Shown here piece by piece: positions 55,182 through 63,965 of a DNA stretch of 64,000 nt. The DNA lies in contig NZ_BAFQ01000053.1 in the NCBI RefSeq assembly GCF_000308375.1, positions 1 to 64,000 on the forward strand, written 5' to 3'. A program made the position numbers and the translations under genes. The notes under the pieces were generated by a model, which saw nothing but the letters and a program-made list of their open reading frames with translations, was not told the DNA's origin and did not search any database. Each line of letters opens with the position of its first letter. The stretch's first letter is position 1. This DNA comes from Nocardia aobensis NBRC 100429 (lineage in GTDB: Bacteria; Actinomycetota; Actinomycetes; Mycobacteriales; Mycobacteriaceae).

Positions 55182-55195
55182 TGAGAGTGTTCACT
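55182..55195. promoter_or_regulatory. Shared operator, site B
   Basis: On the minus strand AGTGAACACTCTCA: compared with AGTGAGCACTCGCT it differs at three of 14 positions. It is in the 109-base gap upstream of the amidohydrolase gene, 37 bases before its start. Confidence 0.6.
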
Positions 55196-55253
55196 TACTT
55201 ACTCTAGAGATCGGCCGGGCGATGTACAACCGTCTGCCGCGGCGGATCGGAGT

Positions 55254-56132
55254 TCAGTGCGCGGATTCCGGCGCCGGTGGCTCGGCCGGGGCGGGGGCCG
55301 GGACCGCGCGCAGATGGGGCGCCATCATCAGCGGCGTTACGCTCAGCACGCCCGATTCCACGGGCAGGGTGATGCCGGTGATCCAGCGGGCTTCGTCGCT
55401 GGCCAGGAAGGTCGCCGCCCACGCCACGTCCCAGCCGTCGCCCGGGGTGCCGAGCAGACCCGCCTCCGACCGCATCGTGTTCATGAATTCCGCCCGCGGC
55501 CCCGGCGCCGACACGGAGAGCACCATCGGCGTCGTGATGTGCCCGGGGGCGATGGCGTTGACCCGAATCCCTTGGCGGCCGTGCGAATACGCCATATCGA
55601 CGGTCATCGCGAGCAGTCCGCCCTTGGCCGCGGAGTAGGCGACCGTCCCGTCACCGCGCAGCGCCGAGATCGAGGAGATGTTCACGATGGATCCGCCGCC
55701 GCGTTCGGTCAGTGCGGGTACCGCGTACTTCGAGGCGAGGAATGCGGTGCGCAGGTTGATATCGAAGGATCGGTCCCAGTCGGCTTCGGAGACGTCGACG
55801 ACCGTGCCGACCGCGGCCAGGCCGATGTTGTTGACGAGGATGTCCAGCCCGCCGAAGGAGTCGACGGCGGTGCGCACCATGGCCTCGCACGCCGCTGCCT
55901 CGGTCAGGTCGGCCGCGAAGACCGCCGCCTTGCCGCCCTCGTCCTCGATCATCCGCAGGGTTTGTTCGGCGCGGTCGCCGTAGCGGTCCACCAGCAGCAC
56001 GGCCGCACCCTCCCGTGCGAGTGCCACCGCGGTCGCCTTCCCGGTGCCGATCCCGGGCCCGGGCGTCGATCCCGCACCCGTCACGATTGCCACCTTGCCG
56101 TCCACGCGGCCCGGACGCTCCACCATGCTCAT
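55254..56132 (-). CDS. SDR-family oxidoreductase
   Basis: A 292-residue short-chain dehydrogenase with NNIGLAA, N-I-S-S-I-S and YSAAKGG. The nucleotide motif reads TGAGSTPGPGIGTGKA, longer than the usual TGxxxGIG; a few actinobacterial SDRs show such an insert, and cofactor binding may use it. Asp after the beta-2 strand (LLVDR) suggests NAD+. It follows the thiolase-like gene by 30 bases in the operon from site C. Confidence 0.85.
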   Translation of the reverse strand: MSMVERPGRVDGKVAIVTGAGSTPGPGIGTGKATAVALAREGAAVLLVDRYGDRAEQTLRMIEDEGGKAAVFAADLTEAAACEAMVRTAVDSFGGLDILVNNIGLAAVGTVVDVSEADWDRSFDINLRTAFLASKYAVPALTERGGGSIVNISSISALRGDGTVAYSAAKGGLLAMTVDMAYSHGRQGIRVNAIAPGHITTPMVLSVSAPGPRAEFMNTMRSEAGLLGTPGDGWDVAWAATFLASDEARWITGITLPVESGVLSVTPLMMAPHLRAVPAPAPAEPPAPESAH

Positions 56133-56162
56133 CTCTCCTTCGCCGTCACCGGTCCTGCTGGC

Positions 56163-57344
56163 TCACCAGCGCGTCAAAAGTGCCGCGCCGGACTCGATTC
56201 CGCCGACATTGGTCACCGCCGCGACCTCGGCACCGGCCACCTGCCGCGCGCCCGCCTCGCCGCGTAGCTGCCGCACCGCCTCGGCGGTGTGGCCGAATCC
56301 GGCGTGCAGCCGTCCGCCCGAGAGCTGACCGCCCCAGGTGTTGAGCGGCAGCTCACCACCGAGGACGATGCGCTTGCCGCCGTCGAGGTAGTCGCCGGCC
56401 TCGCCGGTGCCGCAGAAACCCATCGCCTCGAGCCACCACACCGCCTCGATACTGAAACCGTCGTAGAGCTGGGCGGTGTCCACATCGGCGGGGGTCAGCG
56501 CGGTCCGCGCCCACAGGGCGGCGGCCGTCGCGTAACCGACCCGGCCCATGTCCTCCCACTGATCCCAGGCCGGGCGCCCGTCCACCACGCCGGCCATCGC
56601 TTCGATGCGGACCGGTGCGCGCAGATCGGTGGCGGTCTCGGCCGCCGACACCACGATCGCGGTGGCGCCGTCGGCGGGGACGTCGCAGTCGAACAGGCAC
56701 AGTGGCGAGGAAATCATTCGCGCACCGAGGTAGTCGTCCACGGTCAGCGGCGAGCGGTAGACCGCATCGGGGTTGCGCGCGGCGTGGGCGCGCTGGGCGA
56801 CCGCGATCCACGCCAATTGTTCACGGGTCAGGCCGTATTCGTGCATGTAGCGGGTCGCGAAGGGTGCGATCTGGCATACCGGTGAGAGCATCCCGACCGG
56901 CAGCAGCCACGCCTGCGGCCCCTCGGCGAGCGGTTTGGTCGAGCCGTAGGCGGGACGGCCACCGGCGGCGCGGGCCGCACTGCCCTCCTTCACGGTCCGC
57001 CAGATGACGACATGCCGGGCCTGGCGGGTCGCGACCGCCTGAGCCGGGCCGTAGAACGGCAGCGCCATACCTTCGACCAGGCCTTGTCGCCACGTCGTAT
57101 CGATGCGCAGGGTGTCCTGCACCTCGTAGAGATTGCCGTTGGCGTAGCCGGGGAGGTTGGCGACGCCGCCACCGGGGAACATGGCCAGGCCGTCGATGTC
57201 GTCGACGGTCAATCCCGCGTCCGCGACAGCGGCGAGAATGGCGTCGAGCGTCAATTGCAGCCCGGAGCGGTCGAGTCGGCGGGCGATCGCGGATTGGCCG
57301 ATGCCGGAGATGACGGCGCGGTGTTCGAAGATGTCCGCACTCAT
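56163..57344 (-). CDS. Thiolase-like protein, probable Ltp2-type retro-aldolase
   Basis: A 393-residue thiolase-superfamily protein that lacks the nucleophilic Cys of true thiolases: the N-terminal region around 82-95 (TTWRQGLVEGMALPFYG) has none. The C-terminal QLYDGFSIEAVWWLEAMGFC keeps a tyrosine, as in the Ltp2 aldolases of steroid side-chain degradation. With the coupled DUF35 protein it may cleave a beta-hydroxyacyl-CoA into a ketone or aldehyde and a shorter acyl-CoA. The ATG overlaps the DUF35 stop by four bases. The frame back to 57659 is not used. Confidence 0.8.
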   Translation of the reverse strand: MSADIFEHRAVISGIGQSAIARRLDRSGLQLTLDAILAAVADAGLTVDDIDGLAMFPGGGVANLPGYANGNLYEVQDTLRIDTTWRQGLVEGMALPFYGPAQAVATRQARHVVIWRTVKEGSAARAAGGRPAYGSTKPLAEGPQAWLLPVGMLSPVCQIAPFATRYMHEYGLTREQLAWIAVAQRAHAARNPDAVYRSPLTVDDYLGARMISSPLCLFDCDVPADGATAIVVSAAETATDLRAPVRIEAMAGVVDGRPAWDQWEDMGRVGYATAAALWARTALTPADVDTAQLYDGFSIEAVWWLEAMGFCGTGEAGDYLDGGKRIVLGGELPLNTWGGQLSGGRLHAGFGHTAEAVRQLRGEAGARQVAGAEVAAVTNVGGIESGAALLTRW

Positions 57345-57760
57345 CGGTCCGCCTCGCGAGCCAGGAAGCTCGGGACGGCGTAGCCGCCCGGACCGGGCTC
57401 GAACCCGATGTCGACGGACATGCCGATCGCGACCTCTTCCGGACCGCAGCCGCGCAATCGACCGGCGATCCGCACCCCCGGGTGATCCGGAAATTCGACC
57501 AGCGCGATCGCATACGGCACCTCGAGGTCCGGGAGCCAGCGCTGATAGTTCACGGTGAAGCTGTAAATCGTTCCGGGAGACGTGATTTCGACGAAGTCGG
57601 GATTGCGGTGCCGACATCGTCGGCAGATGCCGCGGGGCGGGAAGGAATCGGCCCCGCACGCGGGACAGTGCTCGACCAGCAAACGGCCGGCGGCGGCTCC
57701 GGTCCAGAAGGGCTCGGTCTCCTCGGTGACCATCGGCGGGATACCCGGTATCGCGTTCAT
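57341..57760 (-). CDS. DUF35 OB-fold / Zn-ribbon acyl-CoA-binding protein
   Basis: A 139-residue DUF35 (ChsH2-like) partner protein. The zinc ribbon CPACGADSFPPRGICRRC is followed by an OB fold (YSFTVNYQRWLP, ALVEFPDHPGVRIAGRL). Such proteins pair with thiolase-like aldolases and bind the acyl-CoA substrate. It is the first gene of this operon, with site C upstream. Start ATG 57760 is favoured; 57817 would add an atypical N-terminus. Confidence 0.85.
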   Translation of the reverse strand: MNAIPGIPPMVTEETEPFWTGAAAGRLLVEHCPACGADSFPPRGICRRCRHRNPDFVEITSPGTIYSFTVNYQRWLPDLEVPYAIALVEFPDHPGVRIAGRLRGCGPEEVAIGMSVDIGFEPGPGGYAVPSFLAREADR

Positions 57761-57808
57761 CCGGCCTCCAGGAGCGAGTCGTTGCTGCCTATAACCTCTA
57801 TCATGATA

Positions 57809-57822
57809 AGTGAGCATTTGCT
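57809..57822. promoter_or_regulatory. Shared operator, site C
   Basis: AGTGAGCATTTGCT matches the 14-mer at 12 positions and sits in a longer imperfect palindrome, GATAAG...TGCTATC. It lies in the 119-base gap between the DUF35 operon and the LLM gene and could repress both. Confidence 0.65.
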
Positions 57823-57879
57823 ATCTTCGTGTGGTCGGTGCCGATCGGGCACCGGCGCACTGCTCGCCGAAGGAGTCGG

Positions 57880-58833
57880 ATGTCCGCCGACCGCATCGTC
57901 TTCGGGGCAGCCGCGATGCCGGAACCGGATCGGGACTGGCTGGCCGCTGCCGAACGCCTGCCCATCGAATCCGTCTGGCAGGGCGGGCATATCCTGCCGC
58001 CGAGTCCTACCGGTGAGGCCGTCACTCGTCTGTCGCTGATGGTCGCATGGACCGAACGCGTCCGGGTCGGAACCGCGACGCTGCTGCTACCGCTCTATCA
58101 GCCGGTGATCGTGGCCAAGCAGCTCGCCGACCTGGATGCTCGCTCCGGCGGCCGGGTGTCGGTCGGTCTCGGGGTCGGCGGGGAGTTCCGGCACGAATTC
58201 GAGGCCGTCGGTGTGCCGCTGTCCGAACGCGGGCCGCGCACCGACGAGGCGATGGATGTACTGCGGGCGCTGTGGCGCGACGAACCGGTCGATCACGAGG
58301 GCCGGTTCTTCCGATTTCGCGATCTGCACCTGCGCCCGGTCCGCGGCCCCGGCGGTTCCGTCATGCGGCCCGGCGGCCCCCCGTTGATCGTGTCCGGGCG
58401 CCGAGCCCCGGCGATGCGGCGCGCCGCCCGCCGAGGAGACGGCTGGATGCCGTACCTGATGTCACCGTCCGCATATGCCCGCTCCGTCATCGCGATTCGG
58501 CAGGAGGCGGCGGCGATCGGCCGCGACCTCACCGGCTTCGAGTGGACGATGTATCTGTACTGCTCGATCCGCCGCGACGGCGACCGCGCCCGCGCCGAAG
58601 TGGCCGATTTCCTCGGTGGCGCCTACGGCGACAAACCCGGTGACATGCTGCGGCGAATCGCGCCGGCCGGGACACCGGAGGAGGTCGCGGTGCGGCTCCA
58701 GGACTACGTCGACGCGGGCGTGCGGCATTTCGTCATCGCGCCGGCTACGCGGTCGGACACGCTGGACGTGGTTCGGCTCGCCGCCGAAGAGGTGCTGCCG
58801 AGATTGGAACTGCCGGTTCGGGTCGGGCAATGA
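57880..58833 (+). CDS. LLM-class (F420-type) oxidoreductase
   Basis: A 317-residue luciferase-like monooxygenase fold protein. Visible parts are A-T-L-L-L-P-L-Y-Q-P-V near the second strand, G-R-V-S-V-G-L-G-V-G-G-E-F, then RRAARRGDGWMPYL. Family members use F420 or FMN to oxidise or reduce small substrates. The ATG at 57880 has a GGAGTCGG site before it and is preferred over 57829. It shares a divergent gap with the DUF35 operon. Confidence 0.85.
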   Translation: MSADRIVFGAAAMPEPDRDWLAAAERLPIESVWQGGHILPPSPTGEAVTRLSLMVAWTERVRVGTATLLLPLYQPVIVAKQLADLDARSGGRVSVGLGVGGEFRHEFEAVGVPLSERGPRTDEAMDVLRALWRDEPVDHEGRFFRFRDLHLRPVRGPGGSVMRPGGPPLIVSGRRAPAMRRAARRGDGWMPYLMSPSAYARSVIAIRQEAAAIGRDLTGFEWTMYLYCSIRRDGDRARAEVADFLGGAYGDKPGDMLRRIAPAGTPEEVAVRLQDYVDAGVRHFVIAPATRSDTLDVVRLAAEEVLPRLELPVRVGQ

Positions 58834-58987
58834 GCTCCGAATGTGCTGGTAACGGGGACCTTTCGGTGGGCAATTGGTGCCCGCGACGAGTGCGTCGGAT
58901 CTCGCGGACAGCGTCGCGACACCGGCCCGCAGGGGCCTGTTCGGCGGGCACGGCGACTGCGGATCGTTGGTCGAAAGGACTCTGACG

Positions 58988-61267
58988 ATGAGTGGCGAAC
59001 GTCCCTGCGCGGATCTGACGGTGGTCGAAATCGCGGTGGGAGTCAGCGATCTCGGGCTCGGGCCGGCCGGTGGGCTGCCGGGCATGCTGCTCGCCGATCT
59101 CGGTGCGAGCGTGATACGGGTGGTCGGGGAGCTCGTGCCGATCGACACCGATGTGCCGTGGGGCCGCGTCTGGCATCGCGACAAGCGCATCGTCACCACC
59201 ACCGATGCGGCCGAAATCTCCGCGTTGCTGCGAACGGCCGATGTCGCGCTAGTCTATGGCCCGGAGGAACTCGTCGAGGCGCGCGGACTGGGGTTCCGTC
59301 GTTGTGCCGCAACGAATCCCGCGCTCGTCTACGCCCGCTGCCGGCCGAGCCGCACCGAAGCCGGAACGGTCGAGGATTTCGGACTGCTGGTCGAGGCGCG
59401 TGCCGGCTTCTGCACGCAATTGCAGGGGCATCGTCCCGGGCCGATCTTCCCCGAGGTTCGTGCGTCCGGCATGGGGGCTGCCTTCCTGCTGCTCACCTCG
59501 GTGTTCGCGCTGCTGCGTCGCCGCGTCGGCACCGGCACGGGCGGATGGAGCGAAACCTCGCTCTACGACGGAATGCTGGCCACCCTCGGCTGCATGATCG
59601 GCCGGTCCGAACGCGCCGCACCCGAAGTCGAATCCTATTGGGAGCACGGCTCGACCTTCCCGAACTTCCTCTACCGCTGCGCCGACGGCGAACTGCTGCA
59701 AGTGTGGTTCGGCGGTAAGGGCATGTACCAGGCGGTGATCGAGGTGCTCGGCGACGAACCCAGTCCGGACGGGTACTACACCGACCAGACCACCGGAAAA
59801 CTGCGGGCACGGGCCCAGCGGTGGACATCGTTCTTCGCCACCCGGCCGCGCGAGGTGTGGGTGGAGCGGCTGCGCGCCGCCGGAGTGGCCTGCGAGCCGG
59901 TGCTGGGGCCGGGGGAGGTGCTGCGTGATCCGCACAGCACCGAAACCGGTGTGGCCGTTACGCGTTCCGAGCACGGTCGCGAGGACCTGATGATCGGCTC
60001 GCCGTTCGTGATCCATCCGCTGCGGCCGGCACCCGCTGCGCCCGTTGTCGAGCGAACGCGCGCTGCCGCAAGTCTTTTCGACGGCCTGCGCGTCGTGGAC
60101 TTCTCGGCGTTCGTCGCCGGGCCACTCGCCGCCGAGGTGCTGGCGGACCTCGGTGCCGACGTGATCAAGGTGGAACCACCGGGCGGTGAGGCCATGCGGG
60201 CCGCCGCCTATGCGGTGGCGGCCTGTCAGCGCGGAAAGCGCAGTCTCGCATTGGATATCAACGCTCCCGAGGCGCGGCCGGTGGTCGAGAAACTGCTCGC
60301 TTCCGCCGATGTGGTGTTGCACAACTTCCGCGTCGGCGTCGCGGAACGGCTCGGCATCGACGCGGACACCGTGGCTCGCCTGAATCCGAACGCGGTGTAC
60401 TGCCACGCCAGTGCCTTCGGCCCCACCGGCCCGCGGGCGGCGTATCCGGGCAACGACGCTTTGATGCAGGCGTTGACCGGTGTCGAGCGCGCGATCGGCG
60501 GCGCGGGCAACGAGCCGCTGGCCGCGACCTGGATACCGATCGATATGGCCGGTGGCTGGGTCGCCGCCGCCGGCATCGCGCTGGGTCTCTACGCCCGGGC
60601 CACCCAGCAGCGCGGCCAGCAGGTGATCACCAGCCTGCTCGGCGCCGGAATGCTCATGCACTGCGGGGTTTTCGTGCGCGACGGCGAACTCGTCACGGGC
60701 CCGGTACTCGACGAGCGGCAGACCGGGTACGGGCCCGGCTACCGCATCTACGAGGGCTCCGACGGCGAATGGTTCGCCCTGGTGATCGCCGACCGCGAAT
60801 CCTGGTGCCAGCTGGACGAATTCGTCGGTACCGGTACCGGCGGGGCGGGCTTGGGGGACTACGTCCCGCTGCGCAACGGCGACGACAGCGCCGCCCGCGC
60901 CGCCGAGGCGACACTCGAATCCACCTTCGCGACCGCCCCCGCCGCCGAATGGGTGCGACGGCTACGCGAACTCGGCATTTCCGCCGAGCTCATCGAGCCG
61001 ATGAACCGCGACAGCTTCCGCCACGCCGTCCTGGACGATCCGGTCAACCGCCAACTAGGCCGCGTCGTCGGATACCGCACCGCCGACTGGGGCTATTTCG
61101 AACAGATCGGCCCCCTGCTGCGCACGGGCCCCGATGTCCTCGGCGGCCCGCGGCTGATGATTCCGGGCGTCGGCGAACACACCGCGGAGGTGTTGGGCGA
61201 GTTGGGGTTCGACGAAGCTCACGTGGACGAATTGCTTGCCACGAAGGTCGCCCGTCAGCTGGACTGA
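58988..61267 (+). CDS. Double-domain CaiB/BaiF CoA-transferase
   Basis: A 759-residue family III CoA-transferase made of two CaiB/BaiF domains (about 1-355 and 365-759). Domain 2 keeps the catalytic Asp (PGNDALMQALTG, about 488) and CoA-loop motifs V-I-K-V-E-P-P-G-G-E. In domain 1 the matching motif reads GLLVEARAG, without the Asp, so that half is probably inactive. It moves CoA between acids to activate a pathway substrate. GAAAGGACTCTGACG precedes the ATG. The 154-base gap upstream contains no operator copy, so it is probably read through from the LLM gene. Confidence 0.87.
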   Translation: MSGERPCADLTVVEIAVGVSDLGLGPAGGLPGMLLADLGASVIRVVGELVPIDTDVPWGRVWHRDKRIVTTTDAAEISALLRTADVALVYGPEELVEARGLGFRRCAATNPALVYARCRPSRTEAGTVEDFGLLVEARAGFCTQLQGHRPGPIFPEVRASGMGAAFLLLTSVFALLRRRVGTGTGGWSETSLYDGMLATLGCMIGRSERAAPEVESYWEHGSTFPNFLYRCADGELLQVWFGGKGMYQAVIEVLGDEPSPDGYYTDQTTGKLRARAQRWTSFFATRPREVWVERLRAAGVACEPVLGPGEVLRDPHSTETGVAVTRSEHGREDLMIGSPFVIHPLRPAPAAPVVERTRAAASLFDGLRVVDFSAFVAGPLAAEVLADLGADVIKVEPPGGEAMRAAAYAVAACQRGKRSLALDINAPEARPVVEKLLASADVVLHNFRVGVAERLGIDADTVARLNPNAVYCHASAFGPTGPRAAYPGNDALMQALTGVERAIGGAGNEPLAATWIPIDMAGGWVAAAGIALGLYARATQQRGQQVITSLLGAGMLMHCGVFVRDGELVTGPVLDERQTGYGPGYRIYEGSDGEWFALVIADRESWCQLDEFVGTGTGGAGLGDYVPLRNGDDSAARAAEATLESTFATAPAAEWVRRLRELGISAELIEPMNRDSFRHAVLDDPVNRQLGRVVGYRTADWGYFEQIGPLLRTGPDVLGGPRLMIPGVGEHTAEVLGELGFDEAHVDELLATKVARQLD

Positions 61268-61276
61268 CGCGACCGG

Positions 61277-61298
61277 CCCGACCTATCGCCGGGTCGGG
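61277..61298. terminator. Hairpin between convergent CoA-transferase and amidohydrolase genes
   Basis: CCCGACC and GGTCGGG arms lie around an eight-base loop in the 49-base convergent gap. Confidence 0.5.
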
Positions 61299-61316
61299 TT
61301 GGCGGGCCGCGAGATT

Positions 61317-62492
61317 TCAGTTCAGTCCGAGGAGGCCCGCGGTGTTCCCGCGCAAGACCTGGTGGCGGACCGTGGGATCGCAGGATTCCAGCCGAGGGAG
61401 GTAGTCGCGTGGTTCGCGCAAGCCCTCGGGGTGGGGGAAGTCGGAGCCGAACAGGACGTGGTCGGCGCCGATGGCGTCGATCAGGTCGTGCACATCGTCC
61501 TCGGGAAACGGGCAGACCCAGAGGTGTTCGGCCAGCGCTTCGCTCGGGTGAGGCGGGAGCTTGCCGCCGATCATCGGGCCGCGGCGGCCGAGCGCCGCGG
61601 CCTTGTCGATCGTTTTGAACAGTGGCCGAAGCCAATTCGAGCCGTTCTCGATCGAGACGATCTTCACGCCGGGGTGGCGGCCGAAGAGGTTGTGCAGCGT
61701 GAGCGCGATCAAGGTGTCGACCACCGGGCGTTCGGTATTGCACAGTGCCCATTGCAGTGGTGACTGCTGATGCGACGGGTTGTCCGGATTCTCCGACCAG
61801 TGCGTCCCGTAGAAGTGCTGGTAGCCGCTGTTGGATACGTGGAATGCCACCGGAATTCCGGCATCGGACACGGTGGCCCAGAACGGATCGAATACGGGGT
61901 CGGCGGGGGAGCGGCCCGCGATCGGACCGGGGCACAGGTGCACCATCCGCGCACCGGCGTCGAGCACCCGGCGCAGTTCCCGAACGCTCTGGTCGATGTC
62001 GAGCAGCGACAGCATCGGTACGCCGAACAGCCGTCCGTCCGCGCCGTATCCCCAGTCCTCCTCGAGCCAGCGGTTGAAGGCGCGCAGGCTCGCGTAGGTG
62101 AGCTCCACGTCGTCACGCAGGTCGTATTCCACGGCGACACCCAGCGTCGGCAGCATGATCGTGGCCTCCACGCCCTGCCGGTCGAGAACGGCCAAACGTG
62201 CACCGCGGTCGGCGAATTCCGGATGGTCCCTCGAGGTCACCACCTCGCGATGGGTGAATCCGTCCGCGACGCCCCCGACGAACAGTCCCTGCAACGCCCC
62301 CGGCGCCGAGGCGTAGTCGCCGGGCATCACGCTCATGAAGGTGCGTTGCCCGCGCAGGAAGACGCGGCCCAGTCCGTCGGTGCCGCGTTCGACCCGGATG
62401 GTGCGATCGGCGAAGCGCGACTCGATATGGCGCGAGAAGCAGTCGTCGGGTTCGTAGTAGTGCCCGTCGGCGTCGATCAACCCGTATTCCAT
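61317..62492 (-). CDS. Amidohydrolase-2 family protein (TIM-barrel), copy 2
   Basis: A 391-residue second amidohydrolase-2 protein with L-I-D-A-D-G-H-Y-Y-E-P at the N-terminus, VAFHVSNSG in the middle, S-I-E-N-G-S-N-W-L-R-P and LFGSDFPHPEG with the metal Asp near the end. The first motif lacks the second His of the usual H-x-H pair, as in copy 1. It is divergent from the zinc alcohol dehydrogenase gene; two operator copies (D and E) lie in the gap. Confidence 0.82.
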   Translation of the reverse strand: MEYGLIDADGHYYEPDDCFSRHIESRFADRTIRVERGTDGLGRVFLRGQRTFMSVMPGDYASAPGALQGLFVGGVADGFTHREVVTSRDHPEFADRGARLAVLDRQGVEATIMLPTLGVAVEYDLRDDVELTYASLRAFNRWLEEDWGYGADGRLFGVPMLSLLDIDQSVRELRRVLDAGARMVHLCPGPIAGRSPADPVFDPFWATVSDAGIPVAFHVSNSGYQHFYGTHWSENPDNPSHQQSPLQWALCNTERPVVDTLIALTLHNLFGRHPGVKIVSIENGSNWLRPLFKTIDKAAALGRRGPMIGGKLPPHPSEALAEHLWVCPFPEDDVHDLIDAIGADHVLFGSDFPHPEGLREPRDYLPRLESCDPTVRHQVLRGNTAGLLGLN

Positions 62493-62557
62493 CGCTGCGC
62501 TACCTCCGGGATCGCCCGCGGACAGGAATGTGCGCTCCGAGTAATGGCATCTGAGTA

Positions 62558-62571
62558 AGTGAGCACACAGT
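62558..62571. promoter_or_regulatory. Shared operator, site D
   Basis: AGTGAGCACACAGT matches AGTGAGCACTCGCT at 11 of 14 positions. It is 66 bases upstream of the amidohydrolase start on the minus strand. Confidence 0.6.
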
Positions 62572-62688
62572 TACTAACTTCGCATCGGCGGTAGAGGATG
62601 TCAAGGTCGCGCCCTGTTCCGCGGAGAGAGTCGGCCTGCGGGCAGGTGTGGTGAATCGGCGTCGGAACCGCCGTCGCGCTCCTAATAT

Positions 62689-62702
62689 GAGTGAGCACTC
62701 GC
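62689..62702. promoter_or_regulatory. Shared operator, site E (reference copy)
   Basis: AGTGAGCACTCGCT is the cleanest copy and the one used as reference. It is 60 bases upstream of the alcohol dehydrogenase start. Sites D and E are 131 bases apart. Confidence 0.65.
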
Positions 62703-62761
62703 TTGACAACCGCGGCGCGGCGGTTCGGTCCGTGGCGCACTCGAATCGATAGAGGTACGCA

Positions 62762-63841
62762 GTGAAAGTTGTTGTCGCCTACGAGGTCGGCCGGCCCCTC
62801 GAAATCGAAGATCTGCCTCTGCCGGAACCCGGCCCCCACGACGTGGTGGTGCGGCTGAGTGCCGGCGGCATCTGTCATACCGACCTCACCGTCATCAACG
62901 GGCTCTCGCCGCTGCCGCTGCCGATCGTGCCGGGCCACGAGGGGTGCGGGGTGGTGGCGGAGGTGGGCGCCGAGGTGCGCCGGGTGCGCGTGGGCGATCG
63001 GGTGCTCGCCTCGGTGACCCCGGCCTGCGGACAGTGCTGGTCGTGCGTCAACGGTATGTCGAACCATTGTGAGCTGAACGCGGAAGTGAAACGGCGGCAA
63101 CGCTTCCGCCTCGCCGACGGCCGCTCGGCCGCGGCGGTGTGCGGCTGCGGAACCTTCGCCGAGGCGATGGTCGTGCACGAGGCGTCGGTGGTCGCGGTGC
63201 AGACCGATCTGGCCGATGAGCAGCTCGCCCTGCTCGGCTGCGGGGTGACCACGGGTCTCGGCGCCGCGCTCAACACCGCCGGCGTCACGCCGGGCTCGTC
63301 GGTGGCGGTGATCGGCTGCGGCGGGGTGGGGCAATCGGTGATCCAGGGGGCGCGTATCGCCGGCGCTGCCACGATCGTCGCCGTCGATCCGATGCCCGGC
63401 CGCCGGGAGGCGAGTATCGGGGTGGGCGCCACCCACACCGTCGACCCGCAGGCCGGCGATCCGGTCGCGCAGGTGCGTGAGTTGACCGGCGGGCGCGGCG
63501 CCGACTTCACCTTCGAGGTGGTCGGCCGTCCGGAACTGGTCACCCAGGCCGTCGATATGGCCCGGGTGGAAGGGGTGGTGACGCTGGTCGGCATGCCGTC
63601 GACCACGGATGTCCTCACGCTGCCCGCGATCTCGACGGTGTTCTCCGGCAAGCGGATCGCCGGATCGGTGGTCGGCGGTGCGCAGATCCTGCGCGACTTC
63701 CCGCGCTTCATCCGGCTCGCCGAGGCGGGACGCCTGGATCTGGAATCGATGATCACTCATCGCATTTCGCTCGACGAGATCAACAAGGGTGTGGACCTGC
63801 TCTCGCGGGCCGAGGGGGTGCGCACGGTCATCGTCGGATGA
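62762..63841 (+). CDS. Zn-dependent medium-chain alcohol dehydrogenase
   Basis: A 359-residue class III-like MDR alcohol dehydrogenase. Catalytic zinc ligands are Cys in GGICHTD, His and Glu in PGHEGCGVV and a later C-G-V-T-T region; structural zinc is bound by C-G-Q-C-W-S-C and a fourth Cys in N-H-C-E. The NAD+ motif is VIGCGGVGQSVIQGA. It oxidises a primary alcohol or forms/uses a thiol adduct. The GTG at 62762 follows AGAGGTACGCA. It has its own operator (E). Confidence 0.9.
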   Translation: MKVVVAYEVGRPLEIEDLPLPEPGPHDVVVRLSAGGICHTDLTVINGLSPLPLPIVPGHEGCGVVAEVGAEVRRVRVGDRVLASVTPACGQCWSCVNGMSNHCELNAEVKRRQRFRLADGRSAAAVCGCGTFAEAMVVHEASVVAVQTDLADEQLALLGCGVTTGLGAALNTAGVTPGSSVAVIGCGGVGQSVIQGARIAGAATIVAVDPMPGRREASIGVGATHTVDPQAGDPVAQVRELTGGRGADFTFEVVGRPELVTQAVDMARVEGVVTLVGMPSTTDVLTLPAISTVFSGKRIAGSVVGGAQILRDFPRFIRLAEAGRLDLESMITHRISLDEINKGVDLLSRAEGVRTVIVG

Positions 63842-63929
63842 CGCGGTGGGTGCCGCTGAACCCGGTTCGACCTCGCAACGAATCGCCGGCAACCCTGGCG
63901 CCCGACCCGGCATCCGGCTACCTTGTATG

Positions 63930-63943
63930 TAAGTGTTCGCTTT
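63930..63943. promoter_or_regulatory. Shared operator, site F
   Basis: On the minus strand AGCGAACACTTACA; it keeps AG-GA-CACT and closely resembles site B. It is 22 bases upstream of the start at 63966. This is the weakest copy. Confidence 0.45.
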
Positions 63944-63965
63944 GTTACCGGAGTTGGGAGATCCC

